DNA from: Roridomyces roridus
Taxonomy: Eukaryota > Basidiomycota > Agaricomycetes > Agaricales > Mycenaceae
Direction of reading: 5' to 3'
Assembly (NCBI GenBank): GCA_029378245.1
Contig: JARKIF010000001.1
Coordinates: 2,294,001-2,358,000 of the forward strand
DNA: 64,000 nt
Shown: positions 42,848 to 52,765 of the stretch, piece after piece
Position numbering within the stretch: the stretch's first letter is position 1
How the letters are laid out: every line of letters starts with the position of its first letter
Position numbers and translations under genes: made by a program
Notes under the pieces: generated by a model
What the model saw: only the letters and a program-made list of their open reading frames with translations
Database searches by the model: none
Told to the model about the DNA's origin: nothing

Positions 42848-44154
42848 ATGGACCCTACTGCACTGGGTATACCGAACCGGGATGCGTTCCAGTCGACGGA
42901 CGCCACCCACTACCAAGGATTGGATCAAACGGCACGCGAAGCCCACATATTCGATCGCGCTGAAGCGCTGAGCACCGCAACTCGCGGGCTATTGACGGAA
43001 ATCTGGGGACCAGACGGGAACCCGGAGGCGGGGTTGCAAGCCGGAGTCTTGCACCTCCAGAACGATCTCCAGGATGCATTCCAACGCATCTCGATGATGG
43101 AAGACCATATTGCGAAGACCAACAGCGTCATGTTGGATATACTGAAGAACCAGTTGGACGCGAAACAGGGAGGTGGCGATAAATCCCACAGAGCGCGGGT
43201 TGCTGCCCCCGCCGACTTTTCGGGGACTGCTGAGACCGTGGACGGGTTCTTGGCGGGTTGCTACCTTAATTTCCAGGACAACCCCGTATACGAAAAGGAC
43301 TCCGCCAAGATCAATTTTACCCTGTCTTACACGAAAGGGGGGTCCGCGGCGATCTGGGCCGAAAACGTAGTGAAGGCCATGCGCAACGGCAGCGGCACCG
43401 GTGCCTATACCACCTACGCGGCGTTCGAGGCCGACATTATCTCCAGCTTCAAAGGAGGAGCCCACACAGGGGGGAAGGCATCTTTTCCGCAGTGCGGAAA
43501 TACTTTATTTACTCAACATTTCCGCAGTATTTCCGCAACATTTCCGCCAGCTCCAAACACAGGTGATAAAAATCAAAATCAGCCAATTTGGCAGAGAATC
43601 TGATGATTATGTAATGAAATCAACACATTTCCGCCATGCGGAAATGTTGCGGAAATCATGCGGAAATACTGCGGAAATGTAAAATTTCTGCATGGCGGAA
43701 AAGATGCCTTCCCCCCTGTGCCAGGTGGAGGAAGCCCAATCCAAGATGGAACACCTTCGGCAGGCGAATGGTACGGCCACGAGCTACTTCACCATTCTCG
43801 ACTCGTATAACAGAACGGCGGGATATGACGATACTACGCTTATCCGCCTCCTCAAAACGAGCCTCAGTCAAGAGGTGGTGGAATCGATTTACAAGGGAGT
43901 TAACGGAGAACTCCCCAAGACCTACGCAGGGTGGAAAGAAGAAGCCATCAAACATGATGGGCTCAAGAGACAGTTCCGCGTCCTGAAGAATACTCTCCTG
44001 ACGGGAGACAAGGCGGGATTCGGGAAAGCTGGGAACCCCAACTCGGGGTCGTACGGAGGCGGGGGACGGAACCCGATGCAGAACCCGAAACGACTTGAAG
44101 GGTTCAATCGTACGGAAGGGTTCAACTGATTCGGCACCCAGCGCACGAACACGA
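42848..44154 (+). pseudogene. gag: Gypsy G4 gag, interrupted by MITE M2 and copia scrap C3
   Basis: ATG 42848 (MDPTALGIPNRDAFQ). A helical N-terminus is followed by a capsid-like region: DFSGTAETVDGFLAGCYLNF, KINFTLSYTKGGSAAIWAE, AFEADIISSFKG. The 256-bp MITE M2 interrupts (43465-43720), after which the frame resumes with EEAQSKMEHLRQANG, FTILDSYNRTAGYDD, GWKEEAIKHDGLKRQF and a Gly/Asn-rich tail, with a stop at 44129 and then C3 at 44155. No zinc knuckle is seen before the break. A gag protein packages the element RNA; this one is dead. Confidence 0.85.
43462..43723. mobile_element. MITE M2, 256 bp, TSD CCA
   Basis: Element 43465-43720 with terminal repeats CACAGGGGGGAAGGCATCTT and AAGATGCCTTCCCCCCTGTG, flanked by CCA on both sides. 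Inside, TTTCCGCA and TGCGGAAA words are strewn in both arms around an AT-rich centre. No coding potential. The 3-bp duplication, CAC start and subterminal repeats suggest a CACTA/EnSpm-like (CMC) non-autonomous element. Confidence 0.9.
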
Positions 44155-44614
44155 TGTTGAAACAGGAAGCACAGTGGACTGAGTCAACAGTGAGAAACTC
44201 TTTTATTCAATATGAGAAGAAATACATACCTGAGTCAACAGTGAGAAACTGGGGACTCAGGTCTACTCTAGCTGGTATATAAGGGTACCAAGACAAAGGA
44301 AATGCCTAAATAAGAAACTACAAGGGGAATGCCATAAAGGGAACAAGGGCATGATGCCATCAAACACGATCACATGATCAAACAGATACAAGCGTGCCAT
44401 CAGTCCATCGATGATTGATGATGCAATCACTGATCTCCAACACTCCCCCGGGACGTGGCAAGTGTAGTTAGCTCCCCCGGAATCCCATAAGGGTCAGGAG
44501 GCGCTGTAGGGCAGGTCGAGGAAGGGGCTTGGTGAGAAGGTCAGCCAGCTGGTCCTGAGTGGGCACATAATCAATCTTGATAGTCCCTCGAGCCACCTCG
44601 TCGCGAAGCCAATA
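44155..44614 (-). mobile_element. C3, 3' end fragment of a C2-type copia element
   Basis: Minus orientation. 44155-44442 is a complete LTR highly similar to the C2 LTR; 44443-44614 matches the polypurine tract and the last roughly 50 codons of the C2 polyprotein (ADLLTKPLPRPALQRLLTLM). Everything upstream in the element is missing, and the junction at 44614 goes straight into G4-side sequence. Confidence 0.92.
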
Positions 44615-44655
44615 ACTCTGGGTTCATCACCATACTACCCTGGGTTGCGTTTTTT

Positions 44656-45258
44656 GTGGTCCTGGTACTCTGGTACTCCGAGTCGCACAACCGTGCCGAC
44701 AGGGGATATGTCAGACACCATCAAGGCAGACCACTTCGGAGGAGAGGAATGGGAGGATCCCGCGTGGAGCGGGCGGTTGCAGGAGTAGTGGACTGGATAG
44801 CAGGAATGGCGAGGCCAGTCCCCGAAGCGATGCCGAGTAACACTCGGCGCACGAGGAATTTCCGCAACGGACGCGGGACGAACAGGGGCAGGCCGCACCA
44901 CAACTGCCCTACCGAAATTCACAACGATCGTGGCAAGGTTGTTGGACATCGCTGGAGCCCAGCCGTTCAACATTACCTCGACGACAGGATGGTCTGGACA
45001 GAAACCGCAGCGCGCGGTCCAAGCCCATCCCGGAGCACGCACAGCTCCATGCCTAGCCTGGTGGATATCGAAACACCCACTACTGGCACGACGTCCGCAG
45101 TCACCGAACGCCCCGTCGAGGGGGTAATCGACTACGAAGACGAATACGATTCGGTGCAGAACCCGACCGAGCCAAAGGAGGCGCATTGGTCCGAGGTTCA
45201 AACCCCGTGGACAGCAGTAGACGCTACCGTGATCTCGACGGGTGCCAAGACTGCTTAG
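44656..45258 (+). other. Open frame between C3 and the antisense Cys gene, origin unclear
   Basis: A 200-codon plus-strand frame with an Arg-rich first half (RRTRNFRNGRGTNRGR) and an acidic C-terminus (EGVIDYEDEYDSVQNPTEP). Codons in the second half look protein-like. It may be the remnant of the 3' part of G4 gag or of a gag-pol linker; no protease, RT or integrase motif is visible, so most of G4 pol has been lost or was never here. Confidence 0.35.
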
Positions 45259-45487
45259 ATCTCGTCGAACGATCACACGATACCCGCCACTGGATGGCCG
45301 ATACCCGCATTTAGTTCATCTATTTACCATAAGGGGTAGGAAGGAAAGACCCCGGAGAAAATCTTATACAACACTCGTAAAAAGGAATTGACGAAACAAA
45401 AAATATAGATTCATAATTGGGCTAGACCCCGGCACTGTACAGATACGATACGACCAAATATACAAACGGGCGCACAACCCGACTTCG

Positions 45488-46464
45488 TCACTTCTCGCGA
45501 TGGAATCTCTTCCCCTTGTACGACCTATCCCTTCCTTCCTCCCATCGCTTGGACGCTTCCGCCCGTACCGACTCCAGGAAGTCCTCGAACGACTGGGTTT
45601 CACTCACACGGCCGAAGAGAGCAAACATGTCTTGCACGGTCTCCTCCACGGCTGAGGCAACCTGCGACGATGATAGGGCCGCCGACGACGAAGGACCAGC
45701 AACTGGGGGCGAAGGACGAGGCGGTGGCATATCGTCGTCCACCTCGAAGTCGTCGATTGTAATATCGAGTTCGGGGTGGAAGCCGGAGTCGCGACGACGA
45801 CGAGCTGGTGGACTGGGAGAACGGGAAGGAGGACCCCGCTTGTGACTGCGGGAGGGGGACAAACGACGACGACGACGAGCGGGGTTGCGACGAGGAGTGG
45901 CCTGAGGAGGAGTGGGTTCGGCCGCCCGACGCACACGATCGGCATGAGGTTCTGTGGGCGTTCTAAGAGGAGGGTGCGGGGCCGGCCGACCCTCTGCCGT
46001 ACGATGCTGGGAACGAGCGGTGTTCTGCGTAGGGAGGAAGCGGTAACAAAATTGGGTCCAGTTGTGGACCACCGCTAGAAGGAAATCAAGACCCGTGGTT
46101 AGAACCCGAACGTCAACCCTGGGAACAAAAACGAAGACTTACCAACGGCCGGTAAATCTTGCAAGCGACGATCCCGCACTACTCGCACGAAATCGCCATT
46201 CCCAACGTGCTCCCAATACTCCAAGGGATTGCGATCGAATGGAATACCGCCAACAAACTGGCTGCGGAGAGTCGCCACTGGGGTGCAAGTCTTGTGGTCC
46301 GAGTGGCACCGATCGCAGCAGGAACGCCCCTTGGTGGGGGGAACAGTGCTTGCAGCTCCTGCAAACTGCCAGATGACGCAGGCGCCCCCCGCCGCGACAC
46401 AATGCTCGCAACCCGGGAACACAACCCAGAGGACTGCACCGACAGGGCGCCAACGCTCGGCGGT
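45488..46464 (-). pseudogene. Antisense Cys-motif gene of G4, 5'-truncated
   Basis: Minus strand, downstream of the G4 gag and antisense to it. The first visible exon (46464-46143) encodes CEHCVAAGGAC, then GRSCCDRCHSDHKTC, the same doubled CX2CX6C pattern with a 'GR-C' before the second unit as in the G1 antisense gene. A 68-bp GTAAGT..TTCTAG intron (46142-46075) leads to an exon rich in Arg/Ser/Pro with a conserved-looking end (SQVASAVEETVQDMFALFGR, then SFEDFLESVRAEASKRW) and a stop at 45488. No ATG precedes the Cys motifs: the LTR of G2 begins at 46465, so exon 1 seems to have been cut off by that insertion. The protein is unknown; the motif suggests a zinc-binding nucleic-acid-binding protein. 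Confidence 0.65.
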
Positions 46465-46737
46465 TGTCACGACAAGACTTGTTTCACGCGTCCAACAGCG
46501 GTAAGATGCTGCGGATTGGGTAGTGCGCTACTAAAGCTCGTAAAATGAACTGAATAAAAGTCTAGGAGAGGGTACAGAATAAGACGACTAGCTACTGCTT
46601 TTATACTACGAGGAATAAATCTACGATGCTACACTAATTGTCCTGGTGTCCAACATGCGCTATTGTCCCGCGCCTTTGTCGTCTCCTATTGTCGTGTCTC
46701 CACCGTGTCCTTCATAGAAGCCTGTCATGATCGGACA
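46465..46737 (-). repeat. Candidate 3' LTR of gypsy element G2
   Basis: In minus-strand sense it begins TGTCCGATCATGACAGG and ends CTTGTCGTGACA (short inverted ends TGTC..GACA), 273 bp, with TATAAAAGC in the middle. It lies 69 bp past the G2 pol stop, after a purine-rich GTGGGAAGGAG. A partner LTR is not in the window, so the borders rest on these features only. Confidence 0.55.
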
Positions 46738-46805
46738 GTTCACTGAGCGGAAACTCCTTCCCACATCCATGCTGTCGTTCATAAATATGAAACTATCCCA
46801 CGTCT

Positions 46806-49800
46806 TTAAATAATGTCTTCCTCGGCTTCTTCCTCAATCCGATCGAGACGGGGTTCCCAGGACTTTAACGCTGTACGGCGCCAATGCTTATCTGGTTTAT
46901 TTGGCGTTGTCACGTGCGCAAATAGATTAGCGCGTGACATTACCCCCTCTCTAGGATCGACGTCCTCGTCGATGTCGACAAAACGATTTTCATCGTGAAT
47001 AAATAATTTCTTCTTTAAATATGGTTGGAATTCCTCTTTTGGGACGAATCTCTTGCATTCGCCGTCCCAAAATCCAGCCGGGAGCGTGGGTAGCGCCCTG
47101 ACGTCAATGCTGTGTTCCCTGTTATATTTGTCCAACAGCTTTTTCGCATGCGTCAAGTTACGCGATGGTTCCCACGTTCTTTCTCCCATCGGATAGTTCT
47201 TCCACTTTATTAAATATTGAAAACCGCGTCCCATCTTGCGGTGTTTCAGAATCTCCTCCACCTCGTATTCCTCCTCGCTGGATATGATTTTCGGCGGCGG
47301 CCGCTTCTCCCTTCGATTCTCGGGCGGTTCCGTATACGGTGTGAGAATCGCCTCGTTGAACACCGGATGTGACTTGTCCGTGCTCGGCAATTTCAACCTA
47401 TAGGAAGACGCTCCGACTTTCTCCAGGACTTCGTACGGTCCGAGCCTCCTATCTCCCAGCTTCTTCGAGGGTCTATCCGTCTGGATGTTCGTCGCCTCGA
47501 TCCAGACCTTATCTCCCTTCTTAAATACCGGCGCTGGTCGCTGTCGTAAATTGTATGTTTTTTCCATCGTTTTCTGTGTTTTTTTCTAATGCCGCAGTCG
47601 CCTCATCGCAGATTTTCTTCATTTTCTTGCCGAACTCGTCGGCAGCCTCGTTCCTTGTCTCCACGGCGTTTTCAATCCCTTTCCAAGGGTGATAGCCGGT
47701 GTTTAAATAGAACGGCGAGGCCTTCGTGGCCGAACTGGCCTTGTCGTTGTAACAGAACTCCGCTAAGGAGAGCCATTCGGCCCAGTCCGTCTGATGATAA
47801 TTTATAAATATGCGGAGATATTTCTTGATCTCCTGGTTCATCCGCTCCGTCTGCCCGTCGGTTATCGGATGGTGCGCTGTACTCGGGTTCATTTCGATCC
47901 CCAGGATCTTATTGAGCTCCCTCATAAAGCCTCCTACATATCTCGGATCCCGATCCGAGATGATCTTTCGGGGTACCCCGTGATATCTAATCACACGGTC
48001 GCGTGTCAAACGCGCAACTCCTTCAGCCGTGATCTCCATGGTTGTGGGCTCCACGTGAATCATTTTGCTGAAGGTGTCCACCCAGACTTGAATCGCATTG
48101 TGACCGTTGCTAATCGGCAATGGTCCGATCAAGTCCATCGAAATGATCTGCCAGGGTCCTTCCGCAATCTTGTGCGGGTTCAGTTTGCCCTGCTTGTGCC
48201 GAAGAACTCGTGACCTCTGACACGCTTCGCACGATTTTACATACTCGGAAACGTTGTTGCCGAGCTTCGGCCACCAGTAGTTTTGTTCAACGAGCTCCTG
48301 GGTCCGGTTCCCTCCAGGGTGTCCCACGATCGCCGGATCGTGATGGAGTCCAATAATTTTATTTCTAAGTTCCGTGTTATGCGGAACGTAAATAAGGCCA
48401 TTGTAATAGACAATGCCGTCCTCCTCTTCCCATCTAGGGAGCTTCTTCAGCAAGGCAGACCTCACGCTGCCATCCCTTTTGCGTTCCGCTCGGATCTCTT
48501 CCAGGAGATCCTTCTCAACGCCTTCGAGCGTGATTTCCTGCGCTCGGAAATACTCGGGCTTAAGTAAGACAATTTCCTGATTGTCCTCCTTCCCCTGATC
48601 GTGATCCGCCCTGCGGGATAACAAATCGGCCTGCTTATTCAAAGCTCCGGGCCGGTGCCGTAACGAGAAGTCGTACTGCGACAACTCGATGATCCATCGT
48701 GCCTGCCGACAATTGATCTTTTGCGGCTTTCACAGGGGGGAAGGCATCTTTTCCGCAGAGCGGAAATTTTATATTTCCGCAGTATTTCCGCATGATTTCC
48801 GCAACATTTCCGCATGGCGGAAATGTGTTGATTTCATTACATAAGCATCAGATTCTCTGCTAAATTGGCTGATTTTGATTTTTATCACCCATTTTTGGAG
48901 CTGGCGGAAATGTTGCGGAAATATTGCGGAAATGCTGTGTAAATAAAGTATTTCCGCAATGCGGAAAAGATGCATTCCCCCCTGTGTTTTTGAAGTACTG
49001 GAGGTTCTTGTGATCCGTCAGAACCTCGAACGTGTGCCTTGCACCGAGTAGGAACTGCCTCCACTCATCAAGAGCGAGCATAATTGCGAGCATCTCCTTG
49101 TCATAGATCTCGTAATTCCTCTCAGTGTCGCTCATGCTGTGAGACATGAAAGCGACAGGCCTCCATACTCCCTCCTGGAGCTGGCTGAGCACTGCTCCAA
49201 CCGCTCCGTCCGACGCATCGGCCTCAAGCCGATATTCCCCATCATCCGTTGGCAACGCCAACACAACATCCTCCGCGATCCGTTCCTTCAATTGGTTGAT
49301 CGCCTTCTCCTGTTCCGGTCCCCAGGACCATGCAACCTTCCCCGTCAGCTTAGTGAGGGGCCTGGCGATGTCGGCAAAGCCGCGAACAAATCGCCGATAA
49401 AAGTTAACAAAGCCGAGGAACGCCTGCACTTGCTTGACGTTCTTTGGCATCGGCCACTCCATGATCCCTTTGATTTTCACCGGGTCCATCCGCATGGAGT
49501 TGTGGGAAATAATAACCCCGAGGTATTCGATCTCCGTCTTCTCGAATTCACACTTCTTGGGTTTCAAGAATAATTTATTCTTTTCTAATGTCTCCAGGAC
49601 GCGTGAAACAATACGTCTATGCTCCTCCAGGGAGTCCATATAAATTAAAATGTCGTCCAGGTAGACGATCACATGGCCCTCGTTGATGAGATCTCGAAGG
49701 ATATCGTTCATCATCGTTTGGAACGTGGCCGGTGAATTGGTCAACCCAAAGAACATGACAAGCGGCTCGAACAATCCCCGATTGGTCCGAAAAGCCGCTT

Positions 49801-49913
49801 TCCACTCGTCTCCTTCCTTGATCCGTACATTGTTGTAACCCCAACGTATGTCAAGTTTGGAGAAGAATCGAGCTCCTCGGAGTTTGTTAACCAGCTCCGA
49901 GATCAGAGGTAAC
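46806..49913 (-). pseudogene. pol: Gypsy G2 pol (RT-RNase H-integrase-chromodomain), N-terminally truncated
   Basis: Minus strand. Begins at the G3 insertion (49913) inside RT: LPLISELVNKLRGARFFSKL, then FFGLTNSPATFQ, YLDDILIYMD, RNase H with EADASDGAVGAVL. MITE M3 (48731-48986) interrupts just after LTDHKNLQYF. Integrase follows: GHPGGNRTQELVEQNYWWP, CEACQ, SMDLIGPLP, SDRDPRYV, DGQTERMNQEI, then a GPY/F-type module and a chromodomain near the end (EEYEVEEILKHRKMGRGFQY). Near 47585 a homopolymer A-run indel shifts the frame between AALEK and the downstream KTYNLRQRPAPVF. The 5' part (gag, protease, RT start) is absent. It is a different gypsy lineage from G1 and G3. Confidence 0.92.
48728..48989. 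mobile_element. MITE M3, 256 bp, TSD TTT
   Basis: 48731-48986, the same length as M2 and inverted relative to it: CACAGGGGGGAAGGCATCTT at the left and GATGCATTCCCCCCTGTG at the right, flanked by TTT. The central AT-rich block (AAATTGGCTGATTTTGATTT) is the reverse complement of the M2 centre. Inserted within G2 RNase H. Confidence 0.92.
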
Positions 49914-50433
49914 TGTTATGTCCCGTTCCAACGCCAACTCCGGTACTCAACTCCGGTACTGAACTCCGGTCACGTCGGGATGCCTCCCGACGTCGAAGCG
50001 CATCACGCGCTCCTCGGTTCTATCCGGGTACTCGGGTTTTCACGCGATGAAGGTATCTGAGCGTTTCCCCCGGACTTGGTATTCATCAGGATATCCACTT
50101 GATCATTCCGTGCGGACTTAATCAGCTTATATCCACATAGCCGCATAAGTCCGTTTCTATTATTGGTCTGTGGTAATGACATATATCTCTACTTACTCGT
50201 ATATAAGACTTTCCTTATCTGTATTCAACCTTAGTTGATAATTGACGTTCTTGACTACTCGTCTTGGCTGGTTCCTACTCCTTCCCTTCCTATCAACATA
50301 GCAAGGCGTCTTTGACACCCTACTCCTCTGTGGTGCTCTTAGATCGCTCCTCCGGTCGACTCCTTCCAACTCCGGTCACTACCGGAGTTCCGGCTTCTAC
50401 TCCGGACTTGCCTTTTGGAATCGGATCGTAACA
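49914..50433 (+). repeat. 5' LTR of gypsy element G3
   Basis: 520 bp, TGTTATGTCCCGTTCC..GGATCGTAACA, ends inverted (TGTTA / TAACA). TATATAAG near 50199. Rich in CCGGAGTT/AACTCCGG words. It is inserted in G2 RT with GTAAC on the left; the right-hand target copy is lost. Related solo copies: 25519-26016, 37175-37702, 38934-39550. Confidence 0.9.
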
Positions 50434-50460
50434 GTATTATCAACTCCGCACGTCTTCGCT

Positions 50461-52765
50461 ATGTCTAACCTACCCCCTAATCAACCCAACCAACCTCCCA
50501 ACACGGATCAACGCATACGCACTCAAGACAACCGGCTTTCTGAGGACTCCGCGGCAATTGACAATAGACGTAGACGCCAGTCTACTATATTCGCTCAAAT
50601 TCCGTTGATCGTTCGTCCTTCGATACAAAACCCGGTTCCACCGATCCTACAAACCCCCCCTGCTGCGACGGGTCAGTTCTCGATCCCGCCGTATGGTCCT
50701 TACCGAGACCGGTTCGTTCCGTCTCCCGGTTCAAATTGGGACCCAAACTTACCTCCTTTGCCTAATTCCCCGTCTCGTTCCGCCGGTGGTTTGGCCCGGA
50801 ACACTCCGGCTCAAAACCAATCCACCGCACAGCGCTATACCATTCCCATGAATTTTCCGATTTCACCGTCCGTTCCCCGGTTCCAAAACCGCGAACCGAC
50901 TTCGGCTTCAATTCGGGAAGTGCGCGCGGAAGAGCATATCGCGGATTTGTCTCGACAATTGGCTGAGTCACGCCTTCACGATGATGAATCTGACGATGGA
51001 ATTCCTCTAGTTCTACCCTGTCCTAACTTCGAACCTATGGGCACTATTCCGGAGAACTCTCGCTTCGATGACTGGTTTAACAACCGGCGCAACTATACCA
51101 CCGACGAACGCTATCTTGCTGGGCTTCAACGCTTTGAAGCCTTACACCCTTGGGAGTCCATTCAGGTACTCCGGTCAGACGATGGAATGTCTAACCGGGA
51201 GTATGGACGCCATCCCGCGCAAGTTCGTTTCGGTGCTTATCGCGCCTCCGGCGTAGGAATGCGTCCGGAGCCAGCTCCAGCAGGTACTCAAGCTCGTCCC
51301 GGTGATTCGGATGACGAAACGGATCCGCTCAGCCATAGTTCCTCCGTCCATCAGGGCGGTCCTCCGGGACCACCAGGTGGATATGGAGGAGGTGGCCCTC
51401 CTGGTGGTGGCCCTCTGGGGCCCCCCGGAGGTGGATTTCCAGGTGGCGGGCCTCCGGGCCCTCCATATGGCGGTGGTGGTGGAGGTGGCAATCCCGGTGG
51501 TGGACCCCCTGGTGGATATCCAGGTGGAGGAAACCCCGGTGGAGGAGGGGGCAGAGGCGGGCCTCCTGGGGGATTTCCCGGGGGATTTTTTCCTCCTGGC
51601 GGTCCTCCCCAACCTGCGCCTGGCACTGATCCGTACATGGCTTACATGATGTATGAGACCGCCCAGGCGTTTAGGGACGCCGCTACGCAATTCAGAAACC
51701 CACCTGCTCAGAGGTCGGGACGGTCAAACCTTCGGAATCCGGACCCATTCGATGGAGAAGATCCTTCAAAGCTGCGTATATTCTACACGCAGTGTTCTCT
51801 TCGTTTTGGAGAACAACCACAGGACTTCGTCACGGACTCGAGCAAGATTATCTTCGTGATCTCATATCTCAAAGGTCGCGCGCTCTTGCACTTCACTCCG
51901 GTGATCGAGTCCCAGACACCTCCGGAATGGGACGACAATTGGGCTGCTTTCCTCGCAGGAACTCTTCAACTGCTTCGGTCCGGTCGATCCGGTCGGAGAC
52001 GCCCAGGAAGAGGTCCTCGATCTCCACATGGCCAACAACGAGACCATTATCGACTTCCATCTCAAATTCGACACTCTTCGGCCTTACCTCCCTTGGTTGG
52101 ATGAGAACCTCAAGTTCATGTACTATCGTGCGCTGGCTCTTCGTCTTAAAGACGACCTCAAGACTGCGCGCTACCCCGACACGTACATTGGACTCCGCAC
52201 TGAGGCTACTCGATTGGATTTCATCTACTGGAAGTTCGAGAAGGAGAGGCAGAGAGAGCGGGAGAGGAAGAAGCGGATGGGCGGTGGTGGAGGTTCTGGC
52301 TCCGGTTCCGGTAACGACAATCCGAAATCCGGCAACAACGCCAAGAACACCAACTCCGGTAACTCGTCTGGCAACTCCGGTTCCGGCAACTCCGGTAACT
52401 CCGGTAATTTGTCTGGTCAGCAAAACCGCAAGGGAAATCCTAGGAAGGATCCAAAAACTCCCTCCGGTAACAACAACGCTGCCCAGACCAATCCGGCTCC
52501 CAACAAGAATCCGCCCCCGAAGAAGACCAAGCCCTATGAGAAGAATCTCACCCAGGGTGGTAAGCTGAAGCAGGAGGAACGGGATCGCTGTAAGGCGAAC
52601 AATCTCTGCATGTACTGCGGAGAGGCAGGTCATCAGGCGTCCGATTGTCCCAAGCGGACTACTCCGGTCGCTGGCCGTGGGTCTCAGACCACTCCGGCCC
52701 CTGCTGCTACAACTCCCGCTCCCGCAGCCCCTGCGTCGACAACCCCGGCCGCGCCAAAAAATTAG
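50461..52765 (+). pseudogene. gag: Gypsy G3 gag, one frameshift
   Basis: ATG 50461 (MSNLPPNQPNQPP), 28 bp after the LTR. The N-terminal third is disordered, followed by a long Gly/Pro collagen-like segment (51355-51610, PPGGG repeats), then capsid-like sequence (DPFDGEDPSKLRIFYTQC, DDNWAAFL). At about 51950 an extra base shifts the frame; the +1 frame continues with NCFGPVDPVGDAQEEV, NETIIDFHLKFDTLRPYLPW, a Ser/Gly/Asn-rich linker and a CCHC knuckle CMYCGEAGHQASDC (near 52610), ending at TAG 52763-52765. Without the single-base change the protein would be about 768 residues. Structural protein of the particle; homologous to G1 gag. Confidence 0.88.
52755..52765 (+). promoter_or_regulatory. 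Candidate -1 frameshift site at the G3 gag stop
   Basis: CCA AAA AAT TAG: an A AAA AAT heptamer of the X XXY YYZ type directly before the gag stop. The pol frame is -1 and open for at least 120 bp upstream of the stop. Same placement as in G1. Confidence 0.6.

Noticed and set aside
44635..45276. 213-codon minus-strand frame
   Set aside because: No recognisable domain and weaker protein-like composition than the overlapping plus-strand frame, which itself is uncertain.
43465..48986. Assigning the CACAGG MITEs to the KDZ superfamily
   Set aside because: The duplications are 3 bp, whereas I recall longer ones (about 8 bp) for Zisupton-type elements; no shared terminus with the KDZ fragment was seen.
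42442..49913. Idea of a single retrotransposon with gag on plus and pol on minus
   Set aside because: Different LTR-like borders at 42442 and 46465-46737 and the pol orientation fit two separate nested elements better.
51175..51690. Arg/Ser-rich and Pro/Gly-rich minus-strand frames opposite G3 gag
   Set aside because: Composition shadow of the Gly/Pro repeat in gag; not the place where antisense genes occur in this element family.
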